Shown here piece after piece: positions 1-6,119 of a stretch of DNA of 6,801 nt. Position 1 is the first letter of the stretch, and every line of letters starts with the position of its first letter. The notes below the pieces were generated by a model, which was not told the DNA's origin, searched no databases, and saw only the letters and a program-made list of their open reading frames with translations. Both the position numbers and the translations under genes were made by a program. The DNA is from Candidatus Kaiserbacteria bacterium. Lineage in GTDB: Bacteria; Patescibacteriota; Minisyncoccia; Phycocordibacterales; Phycocordibacteraceae. The stretch covers positions 1-6,801 of the forward strand of contig QIHV01000034.1 in NCBI GenBank assembly GCA_003229135.1, read 5' to 3'.

Positions 1-2474
1 TAATACGCATAGGTCTCACCTTCGTTATGCTTCGAGTGTGTATTCTCTTGTTGTGTACGTGTTCCCGTTTCAGATTCAATTCGAGCTACGTTGATAACAG
101 TTTTTACAACCACATCGGGATTAAGTGACATACTTTCAATCCCACACTTCACTAGGAATTCTGCAAAATCAGGAAGGTCTGACGGGCCCTGACCGCAAAT
201 TCCAATATATTTTCCTCGTTTTCGTGCTTTTGCGATTATGGTCGCAATAAGACTCTTTACTGCTTCATTATTTTCATTTCCTACCTTACTTACAAGTTCA
301 GAATCACGGTCAAGACCAAGAGTAAGTTGCGTTAAGTCATTTGAACCGATTGACATTCCATCAAAACGGTCAAGAAATTCATCTGCCAACAGTATGTTTG
401 ACGGTATTTCGCACATCATATATACAGGTGTTGTTTGTTCACCAGGCTTACCATATGCTGTTGGCACTACACCATTCTTAATAAGAATAGCAAGTACTTT
501 ATCAGCTTCTTCAAGAGTACGGCAAAACGGAATCATAGGAATAACATTATCAAGACCCATAGTGTCGCGTACTAATTTCATAGCCTGTACCTCAAGCTCA
601 AATGCTGGAGCAAATACAGGGTCATAATATCTGGAAGCTCCGCGCCAACCAATCATAGGGTTTGATTCTTTCGGCTCATATGCACCACCACCAAGCAACG
701 TGCTGTATTCGTTCGATTTGAAATCTGAGAAACGTACGATAACCGGATTTGGATAAAATGATGCTGCAATGCGAGCAATACCATATGAGAGTTTGTCACG
801 ATAGAACGTAACGGGGTCGTGCCAACCTATCATCTTTTTTGAAATCTCAAGACGGAGTGCTGGTGATAGCTTGTTGTAGTTAATAAGTGCCAACGGATGC
901 ACTCCAATGTGCGAAGCGATGATGAATTCCTCACGTGCAAGTCCGACACCAGCAACCGGCAAGAAAGAGTGATCAAACGCCAGGTCGGGAGTGGCAACAT
1001 TGACAATTATTTTTGTGTGTGGTTTTGGTATTTTTGTAATATCATGCTCGTGTATCGCGAAGTCTGCTTTACCGCTGTATACAACACCTTCACTTCCGAT
1101 GGTGTCTACCGTAACAACGTCTCCAGTCTTGATAAGGCGTGTCGCATGCTCCGTTCCAACAATTGCAGGAACACCGAGCTCTCTTGATACAATCGCAGCG
1201 TGTGACGTACGTCCTCCGCGGTCAGTGATAATGGCAGATGCCATACGCATAATCGGCTCCCAATCTGGATCGGTCATACTGGTTACAAGTACTTCTCCTT
1301 TTTTGAAAGTCGGTATTTTTTTAAGGTCAAGAATTACTCTTACGGTTCCTGTGGCGATATTTGATCCAACGGATATGCCACTTATTATTTTGGCACCGTG
1401 TGATTTCATTTCAAATTCTTTGAGCTTAGTGAAGTCACGTGTGGACTGTACTGTTTCCGGACGTGCCTGCACCATATAGATTTCATTTGTTTCTCCATCT
1501 TTCGCCCATTCCATATCCATAGGAGCCCACTTTCCAGCCAATTTTGAATAGTGTTTTTCCACAATCATACCCCATTTTGCAAGCAAGTGTACTTCATCAT
1601 CGGAGAGGACAAATGAATGTTGTTGCTCAAGTGGAACTGGAACCACTTTAGTTTCCTGGATACCAGATAACTTCTTACCCCCATAAATCATTTTCTTGCT
1701 TTTTATTCCTGGCTTTTTCTCAATAATTGAGTTTGGTGCTGTATCAGAGGTATTTTTAAATACCAGGTATTCATCCGGAATGACGTGTCCCTGCACAATC
1801 ATTTCACCAAGTCCCCATGTGGCACTGACAACCACAACATTACGAAATCCTGATTCTGTATCAACAGTAAACATAACACCGGAAGCACCTTTATCGGAGC
1901 GCACCATTTTTTGTACTCCTGCGGAGAGTGCAACTTTCATATGGCCATACCCTTTATCTATACGATATGAAATAGCACGATTGGTGAAAAGAGATGCCAT
2001 TGTCCATTTGACTGCTTTCAGCACATCTTTTTTGCCGCGAATACCAAGATAGCTTTCCTGCTGACCCGCAAACGATGCTCCCGGCAAATCTTCAGCGGTT
2101 GCACTTGAGCGCACGGCAACATCAACATTTTTTCCATAACGTTTTTCCATTTCCTCATATGCCTCGGTGATTTCCTGAGTTAAGTCGTCAGGGAATTTCG
2201 CACGATAAAACTTATCACGTACTTTTTTACCTCTTTTAGCAAGGTCAACCAAATCATCCTTACTGACGCCATCTAAAGTTTTTTCTACAAAAGAGTCCAG
2301 ACTTGTTTCTCGTAAAAAATAACGATATGCATCCGCCGTTGTTGCAAACCCAGATGGTGTACGAACACCTTCACTTGCCAAATTTTGAATCATCTCTCCC
2401 AACGAAGCATTTTTTCCACCAACCTGCGGAACATCATCCATTGTAATGTCTTCAAACCATAAAATATTTGTCAT
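1..2474 (-). CDS. ppsA: Phosphoenolpyruvate synthase (pyruvate, water dikinase), 3' end at window edge
   Basis: Cytosolic enzyme interconverting pyruvate + ATP + H2O and PEP + AMP + Pi through a phosphohistidine. I translated the frame from ATG 2474 to the edge: 824 residues without a stop. Domains in order: N-terminal ATP-binding/PEP-pyruvate-binding domain (about 1-345) with RSSATAEDLPG (122-132), WGLGE (220-224) and QARPETVQS (336-344); swivelling phosphohistidine domain with GGRTSHAAIVSRELG and catalytic His425; C-terminal TIM-barrel with MCEIPS (C688-S692), IGSNDLTQLTLGLDRDS (G710 onward) and GICGQGPS with catalytic Cys760. E. coli PpsA has 792 residues, so the gene is essentially complete. 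After the family's SLNPD region comes a polar tail of about 30 residues. The last visible partial codon is TA, so the gene may stop one base beyond the window (TAA or TAG) or continue with Tyr. It starts 15 nt after the glycerate kinase stop and is probably cotranscribed with it. No Shine-Dalgarno is visible. All catalytic residues are present. Pyruvate phosphate dikinase is a less likely alternative, given the PpsA-type motifs. Confidence 0.97.
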   Translation of the reverse strand, partial: MTNILWFEDITMDDVPQVGGKNASLGEMIQNLASEGVRTPSGFATTADAYRYFLRETSLDSFVEKTLDGVSKDDLVDLAKRGKKVRDKFYRAKFPDDLTQEITEAYEEMEKRYGKNVDVAVRSSATAEDLPGASFAGQQESYLGIRGKKDVLKAVKWTMASLFTNRAISYRIDKGYGHMKVALSAGVQKMVRSDKGASGVMFTVDTESGFRNVVVVSATWGLGEMIVQGHVIPDEYLVFKNTSDTAPNSIIEKKPGIKSKKMIYGGKKLSGIQETKVVPVPLEQQHSFVLSDDEVHLLAKWGMIVEKHYSKLAGKWAPMDMEWAKDGETNEIYMVQARPETVQSTRDFTKLKEFEMKSHGAKIISGISVGSNIATGTVRVILDLKKIPTFKKGEVLVTSMTDPDWEPIMRMASAIITDRGGRTSHAAIVSRELGVPAIVGTEHATRLIKTGDVVTVDTIGSEGVVYSGKADFAIHEHDITKIPKPHTKIIVNVATPDLAFDHSFLPVAGVGLAREEFIIASHIGVHPLALINYNKLSPALRLEISKKMIGWHDPVTFYRDKLSYGIARIAASFYPNPVIVRFSDFKSNEYSTLLGGGAYEPKESNPMIGWRGASRYYDPVFAPAFELEVQAMKLVRDTMGLDNVIPMIPFCRTLEEADKVLAILIKNGVVPTAYGKPGEQTTPVYMMCEIPSNILLADEFLDRFDGMSIGSNDLTQLTLGLDRDSELVSKVGNENNEAVKSLIATIIAKARKRGKYIGICGQGPSDLPDFAEFLVKCGIESMSLNPDVVVKTVINVARIESETGTRTQQENTHSKHNEGETYAY

Positions 2475-2489
2475 AAGTCTATGTGTATA

Positions 2490-3797
2490 TTAATTAGTGT
2501 GAGCGATTATTCCAATAATAATATCTGATACATTTGTACCGGTATTTCCAGTTATCAGTGCGTCGCCAGTTTCGGTAAAGAAATCATATGAACGATGTTC
2601 TCGTAAATATATTTCTATGGGCAGACGACTGCGCATCGCATGCTCTTTAGTGATGTTATCACAAATGGCTCCAGCAAAATCTGTATTATCATGACCATCG
2701 GTGGAAAAGGGTACAATAATTTCATTCTCACCTATATTTGGCAATCCGCTAAGTGCCATTTCAAGATTACGCCCACCCTTTCCGGCGTGTTCCCCCAGTG
2801 TTACGGTTGACTCACCACCATAAAGAAGTACAGTTCCTTTTGGTGATTTTTTGAGCGCACCAAGAACATCAGCAATAACAGTATGTGCCTCTCCAGAATA
2901 TCGGTCAGTAATAATGTGTGCCATATAACCCATAGTTTCAGCCAAATGCTTCATACGTGTCAATGCACGCTCGTTTGTCACTAGTAATACATTTTGTACG
3001 GAAGCAAAATAATAATCCTCTTTTGGCGTTTCAATAAGCGCATCAGGCGAAAATGCGTGCAGATTATATTTCTTAATAAGAGCTTGCGCATCCGTTATGG
3101 TAGTGGTGTCTTTTACGGTCGGACCGGAAGATATAACTGAAATATCATTTCCAGGTACATCTGAAAAGATGAGCCCTATTAGTTTAGCTGGATACGCCGC
3201 GTGAGCCAGCCATCCTCCGCGCGCATTGGAAAGATGTTTTCGTACCGTATCCATTTCGGTAATGGTAACGCCCGCATCAGTGAGCTCTCTAAATGCTTCC
3301 GCTTCGTTGGTACAGGTCATCGCGCCATTTGGTAAACATAGAAGCGTTGATCCGCCACCAGAAACTATTTCAATGACTATGTCATCTTTTGTAAGTGCCG
3401 AAAGCACATTAACGATACGCTTGGCAGCGTCTCGATTTTTCTGTGATGGCTCAGGGTGAGTACCGATTAGTCCTTCAATTTTTTTTAGTGGTAAACGATG
3501 TGTCGCATCGGACACATCAACAACAACACCACTCTCAAGATGGTCTCCCAAAATATCTTCAAGCGCTGCAGCACCTTCAATTGCACATTTACCTGCACCC
3601 ACTACCCATATTTTTTGTGTAGGAGATAACGGATAAATATTTCCGGAAATAGTTAGAGTATTGTCGTTAATAGTTACGGCTTCATAAAGCACCGTACGAG
3701 TATTAATTGCATCGTATCCAGTAGAAATAATAGTGAGCGCATCTTTGCGAAGCTGTGTTACCGAAAGCACATCAAGATTTTTTATAATCGATGCCAT
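2490..3797 (-). CDS. gckA: Glycerate 2-kinase, MOFRL/DUF4147 (GckA/TtuD) family
   Basis: Predicted cytosolic kinase phosphorylating D-glycerate with ATP to 2-phosphoglycerate, the substrate of enolase. The 435-residue length is normal for the family. The N-terminal DUF4147 domain (about 15-250) has VGAGKCA (66-72, Lys70 candidate active-site residue), SGGGSTLL (146-153), HLSNARGG (188-195) and SDVPGNDISVISSGPT (212-227). The C-terminal MOFRL domain (about 300-432) has YGGESTVTL (326-334), GKGGRNLEMAL (339-349, Arg343), STDGHDNTDFAGA (365-377) and GDALITGNTGTNVSD (411-425). A Lys in the GAGK motif and an Arg in the GGRN motif are active-site candidates in the Thermotoga structure, from memory. 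ATG 3797 is the first ATG after an upstream in-frame TAA; no Shine-Dalgarno precedes it, only TATACATATATAAAT. It ends with TAA 15 nt before ppsA and in the same frame. The pairing with PEP synthase suggests a role in feeding glycerate into lower glycolysis, or in balancing 2PG, PEP and pyruvate. Hydroxypyruvate reductase is a common misannotation of this family. The family call is secure; the physiological substrate is inferred. Confidence 0.93.
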   Translation of the reverse strand: MASIIKNLDVLSVTQLRKDALTIISTGYDAINTRTVLYEAVTINDNTLTISGNIYPLSPTQKIWVVGAGKCAIEGAAALEDILGDHLESGVVVDVSDATHRLPLKKIEGLIGTHPEPSQKNRDAAKRIVNVLSALTKDDIVIEIVSGGGSTLLCLPNGAMTCTNEAEAFRELTDAGVTITEMDTVRKHLSNARGGWLAHAAYPAKLIGLIFSDVPGNDISVISSGPTVKDTTTITDAQALIKKYNLHAFSPDALIETPKEDYYFASVQNVLLVTNERALTRMKHLAETMGYMAHIITDRYSGEAHTVIADVLGALKKSPKGTVLLYGGESTVTLGEHAGKGGRNLEMALSGLPNIGENEIIVPFSTDGHDNTDFAGAICDNITKEHAMRSRLPIEIYLREHRSYDFFTETGDALITGNTGTNVSDIIIGIIAHTN

Positions 3798-3853
3798 ATT
3801 TATATATGTATAAAACCTGATAACTTGATAAATCTCTGATAATTACCTCTAGT

Positions 3854-3862
3854 ATTTTAGCA
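3854..3862 (-). promoter_or_regulatory. Possible extended -10 promoter for the glycerate kinase-ppsA pair
   Basis: On the minus strand this reads TGCTAAAAT, a match to the extended -10 pattern TGnTAnAAT. It lies between the 3' end of tRNA-Thr and the glycerate kinase start and would give a leader of roughly 50 nt. No convincing -35 hexamer sits upstream, as is allowed for extended -10 promoters. The region is A/T-rich, so a chance match is quite possible, and the two genes could instead be read through from the tRNA promoter. Confidence 0.3.
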
Positions 3863-3883
3863 TGTGATTTTTATCATATTTTG

Positions 3884-3960
3884 TGGAGCCGAAGGTCAGA
3901 TTCGAACTGACGACCTGCGGTTTACAAAACCGCTGCTCTAACCAACTGAGCTACTCCGGC
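3884..3960 (-). tRNA. tRNA-Thr, anticodon UGU, CCA encoded
   Basis: A full cloverleaf can be folded by eye. The acceptor stem GCCGGAG pairs with CTTCGGC (7 pairs, one G-U). The D arm is GCTC/GAGC around AGTTGGTTA. The anticodon stem GCGGT/ACCGC closes loop TTTGTAA, giving anticodon TGT (Thr). The variable loop is AGGTC, and the T arm GTCAG/CTGAC encloses TTCGAAT. The discriminator is T, and the 3' CCA is encoded in the genome at 3884-3886. The first pairs G1-C72 and C2-G71 and the anticodon bases G35 and U36 match the known E. coli threonyl-tRNA synthetase identity elements. The gene has its own good promoter upstream (see 3978-4005), and its 3' end is followed 86 nt later by the glycerate kinase start on the same strand. 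Confidence 0.98.
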
Positions 3961-3977
3961 AGGTGTGGTATGTAAGG

Positions 3978-4005
3978 ATAATACGACATCATATTATTTT
4001 CACAA
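3978..4005 (-). promoter_or_regulatory. Sigma-70-like promoter of tRNA-Thr
   Basis: On the minus strand a -35 box TTGTGA (4005 to 4000; 4 of 6 consensus bases) is followed after 16 bp by a -10 box TATTAT (3983 to 3978; 5 of 6). The mature tRNA 5' end lies 17 nt past the -10 box, so transcription would begin about 10 nt before the tRNA. This short leader is typical of a tRNA gene. It is the best promoter match near any gene in the window. No classical intrinsic terminator separates it from the thioredoxin-like gene upstream. Confidence 0.6.
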
Positions 4006-4013
4006 TGTTTGTG
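4001..4013. repeat. Short inverted repeat overlapping the tRNA promoter -35 box
   Basis: CACAA-TGT-TTGTG, a perfect 5-bp inverted repeat with a 3-nt centre. The left arm coincides with the -35 hexamer of the tRNA-Thr promoter. The heptamer TTGTGCG starts inside the right arm (4009-4015) and recurs at 4036-4042 in the same orientation. It could be an operator-like site, but arms this short also arise by chance in A/T-rich DNA. The surrounding gap 3961-4103 holds nothing else that I can identify. Confidence 0.25.
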
Positions 4014-4103
4014 CGCCAACAATCTATATTTAAAGTTGTGCGAAAATATCCTAACATAAAAATCCAAACAGGGCTCAATCCTCGAGATTTAGTTATTTAT
4101 CAA

Positions 4104-4787
4104 CTATTTCTTTTTTGAAACAGTTGATGTTGCTGTACTAGTTGCAAAAAGACTCTTTGGAAAATCTTTTTTAAGGTTATCAAGAGATGTAAAACCGTAA
4201 TATCGTTTTCCTTGAATGACAAATGCAGGCAATTGCGGTTTTACCTTTTCAACTTGAATTAATGTTTTTAATGCACCAAGAGAGAGATTGTAATCAAATG
4301 AATAAACCCTCAAGCGCGGATAGGTTTGTCGTAAGTATGAAAGAGCATAGCCAGCGCGGTTACAGGCTGTACAATCACCGGCATTTGAATAAAAGTAGAG
4401 TGTTACAACAGGTGTAATATGACAAGTCGTTGATAGCTTTTGCATAAGAAGGTAATCACGAATTTCCAAAAGGGCATACTCTTTTTTGAGCTCAAGCACT
4501 TGTGGATCATCACTACCAAGGCGCCCTTCAGTGAATGAAAGACGGTCCCCCAAGTTGGAAAGTTCTTGTGAGAATGATGTGCCATCAGAAATATCCTCAC
4601 ACGGAGCATTTTCCAATAATGCAAATTGTGTTTCCAAAGAAAGCGTGTCGGTGGAAAGTTGTGTTTGCATCCTACTAATTTCAGAAAGTCGTTGTTGGTT
4701 CGTGTAATGTACAGCGTAAGCAACAGTGCCCATCACTAAAATAGTGATGCCGAGTGCTATGAGAGCATTACGGACAAATATTGACAT
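4104..4787 (-). CDS. Membrane-anchored thioredoxin-fold protein with CTAC motif
   Basis: 227 residues; precise function unknown. Residues 7-26 form one hydrophobic helix (ALIALGITILVMGTVAYAV) after a short N-terminus with Arg6, a likely signal anchor placing the rest outside the membrane. Residues 30-120 look mostly helical, with Leu-rich heptad-like stretches and two extra cysteines (Cys63, Cys122). Residues 127-207 resemble a thioredoxin fold: strand VVTLYFYSNAGD, CTAC (139-142), helix, strand LRVYSFDYN, and a candidate cis-Pro at 187 in QLPAFVIQG. The tail is Ser/Thr-rich and ends KKK. The CXXC plus cis-Pro layout suggests thiol-disulfide chemistry on the outer side of the membrane, which is inference; a structural or metal-binding role is possible. 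I recall similar proteins from Parcubacteria annotated as hypothetical. It starts 3 nt after the glycosyltransferase stop, in the same frame (TAA TAT ATG), without a Shine-Dalgarno, so it is probably translationally coupled. Stop is TAG. Confidence 0.85.
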   Translation of the reverse strand: MSIFVRNALIALGITILVMGTVAYAVHYTNQQRLSEISRMQTQLSTDTLSLETQFALLENAPCEDISDGTSFSQELSNLGDRLSFTEGRLGSDDPQVLELKKEYALLEIRDYLLMQKLSTTCHITPVVTLYFYSNAGDCTACNRAGYALSYLRQTYPRLRVYSFDYNLSLGALKTLIQVEKVKPQLPAFVIQGKRYYGFTSLDNLKKDFPKSLFATSTATSTVSKKK

Positions 4788-4790
4788 ATA

Positions 4791-6035
4791 TTAATAGCGC
4801 CATGCGCGGTGTGTACCGCGCGCTACATCAGCGACAGAACGCATAAGCCACAGTGGTGCTGTGTAACCGTAGAGAAGAACGTACACAATAACATTTGGCA
4901 CCAATATGCCGGGAGTACGTGAAAGACGTTTACCGACAAACATAAATGAGATTGTTGTAATCATAAGTATTGCCCCGAGAAATACCATACTGTTAGCGGG
5001 GAAATAAAACCAGCTTAGCTGATGTGATGTGAATGCGTAGCTGATTGGTACACCGCTTATTACTAAAATTCCATCAAACACCCTTTGACCGAGTAGTACA
5101 ACTGATACCAAAAATATAATGATACTTCCTCCAATTGATGAAAGAGCAAGTGGCAGTATAAACATACCAAGTACACCATGATGTGGATTAATGATAAGTC
5201 CACGATAATCATAGAGCATATTACGCAAAAATCCGCTTGACCAACGCGTACGTTGCGCAAGTAGTTTTGATAGTGTCGCTGGAGCTTTTGTATAAACACG
5301 TGCACGTAATGCATTTTCTATAACATAACCAGCACGCTGCGTACGCAGTGCCATTTCCATATCCTCTGTTTGGTATGCCTTTTTAAAATTTCCTAATTCT
5401 TTAAAAATACTTGCACGATATAATGAGAAAGGACCCGGAGTAACGTACAGTCCGTTGATTGATGAAAGGATATGGCGAAGTGCGATACCAAATACATACT
5501 CTGCGTATTGCATACGTTGCATAAGAGTTTTTGGTTTATGTACCGACATTGATGCCGTTGCCGCCATTACTTCTGGCTTAGCAAAGCACGTGACAATTTC
5601 ACGTAGTGCATCAGACTCTACAAATGAATCAGCATCAAGACAGCCGATAAGCTCTGCATCCGGAGATGCAGCAATACCTGCGTTGAGTGCCGTATGTTTG
5701 CCACCGTTCTCTTTATGAATAATGGTTATCTGTGGATTGTCTGCAAAAAAAGCCATTGCTTGCGGTGTGTCATCGGTTGAGCCATCATTTACAAGGACAA
5801 TGGAGAGTTTGTCGGTAGGATAATCAAGAGCCAAAAGTGATTTAACAGTACTTGCAATTGTAGTTGTTTCATTCCAGCAAGGAACAATGATGGCAACTTT
5901 TGGTGTATCTGAGGAGGCCGTGCGTTTTCTCTGTTCACGTGCCGGTTTTGATAAAAATGTGACTAACAAAAATGACTCAAAATAAATTGCAATAAAAAGA
6001 AACGGATATACTAAAATGTCAGGACTCCAAGCCAT
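4791..6035 (-). CDS. Family 2 membrane glycosyltransferase (IcaA/PgaC-like, processive type)
   Basis: 414 residues, close to the usual size of poly-N-acetylglucosamine synthase-like GT2 enzymes. Order: N-terminal TM helix (about 7-28); cytosolic GT-A domain from about 46, opening VAIIVPCWNE; VNDGSTDD (82-89, UDP-sugar binding); GGKHTALNAG (111-120); DAD (134-136, metal/nucleotide); TPGPFSLYR (199-207); TED (223-225, catalytic base region); QRTRW (261-265, the QxxRW signature of processive enzymes). A C-terminal membrane region follows, with helices near 287-315, 347-367 and 376-397. It should transfer a nucleotide-activated sugar at the inner face of the membrane and may extrude a polymer. 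The sugar cannot be read from the sequence: GlcNAc polymer, another exopolysaccharide or a glycolipid are all possible. The start is fixed: an in-frame TAG lies two codons upstream (TAG TTA ATG). There is no Shine-Dalgarno. It is the first gene of a pair with the thioredoxin-fold protein and is divergent from pheS. Confidence 0.93.
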   Translation of the reverse strand: MAWSPDILVYPFLFIAIYFESFLLVTFLSKPAREQRKRTASSDTPKVAIIVPCWNETTTIASTVKSLLALDYPTDKLSIVLVNDGSTDDTPQAMAFFADNPQITIIHKENGGKHTALNAGIAASPDAELIGCLDADSFVESDALREIVTCFAKPEVMAATASMSVHKPKTLMQRMQYAEYVFGIALRHILSSINGLYVTPGPFSLYRASIFKELGNFKKAYQTEDMEMALRTQRAGYVIENALRARVYTKAPATLSKLLAQRTRWSSGFLRNMLYDYRGLIINPHHGVLGMFILPLALSSIGGSIIIFLVSVVLLGQRVFDGILVISGVPISYAFTSHQLSWFYFPANSMVFLGAILMITTISFMFVGKRLSRTPGILVPNVIVYVLLYGYTAPLWLMRSVADVARGTHRAWRY

Positions 6036-6039
6036 TAAC

Positions 6040-6045
6040 TATAAT
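6040..6045 (+). promoter_or_regulatory. Consensus -10 box in the divergent glycosyltransferase/pheS spacer
   Basis: TATAAT, a perfect -10 hexamer on the plus strand, lies just outside the glycosyltransferase start. It would give pheS a leader of about 65-75 nt. A -35 box at the right distance would fall inside the start of the glycosyltransferase gene (6017-6022, TGTCAG), which is a poor match. On the minus strand, TACATT lies 7 nt before the glycosyltransferase ATG and could be a -10 box of a nearly leaderless transcript, but this is weak. The rest of the 6036-6119 spacer holds no hairpin, terminator or riboswitch that I can recognise. Confidence 0.35.
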
Positions 6046-6119
6046 GTAGCAAATTAAGGCTCTTTTTACCACATTTCAAAAATGCTTTTGATGCGTAAAT
6101 ATATTGTCCATTTGGCAAT

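Noticed and set aside
991..2052. Long open frames on the plus strand (162 codons at 991-1479, 118 at 1696-2052, and 129 at 238-627)
   Set aside because: They lie antisense to ppsA, whose own frame is continuous with all family motifs. Their translations are low-information Ser/Thr/Ile-rich and show no domain.
3818..3842. Three TGATAA copies between tRNA-Thr and glycerate kinase
   Set aside because: Irregular spacing (8 and 11 bp) and only 6 bases long in A/T-rich DNA; not a convincing repeat array or iteron.
3862..3880. Imperfect palindrome ATGTGAT-TTTT-ATCATAT considered as a terminator after tRNA-Thr
   Set aside because: On the minus strand the stem has an A-C mismatch, is all weak pairs and is not followed by a T-run; the T-run is on the plus-strand side, where no gene ends.
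4040..4103. Possible intrinsic terminator after the thioredoxin-like gene (TAGTT/AACTA stem, ATTTTTA run)
   Set aside because: The 5-bp stem is A/T-rich and lies far from the T-run; no G/C-rich hairpin directly precedes the T-run.
4403..4723. 106-codon minus-strand frame overlapping the thioredoxin-like gene
   Set aside because: It is a shifted-frame shadow inside a gene with a coherent TM helix and CXXC domain; no start signal and no recognisable protein.
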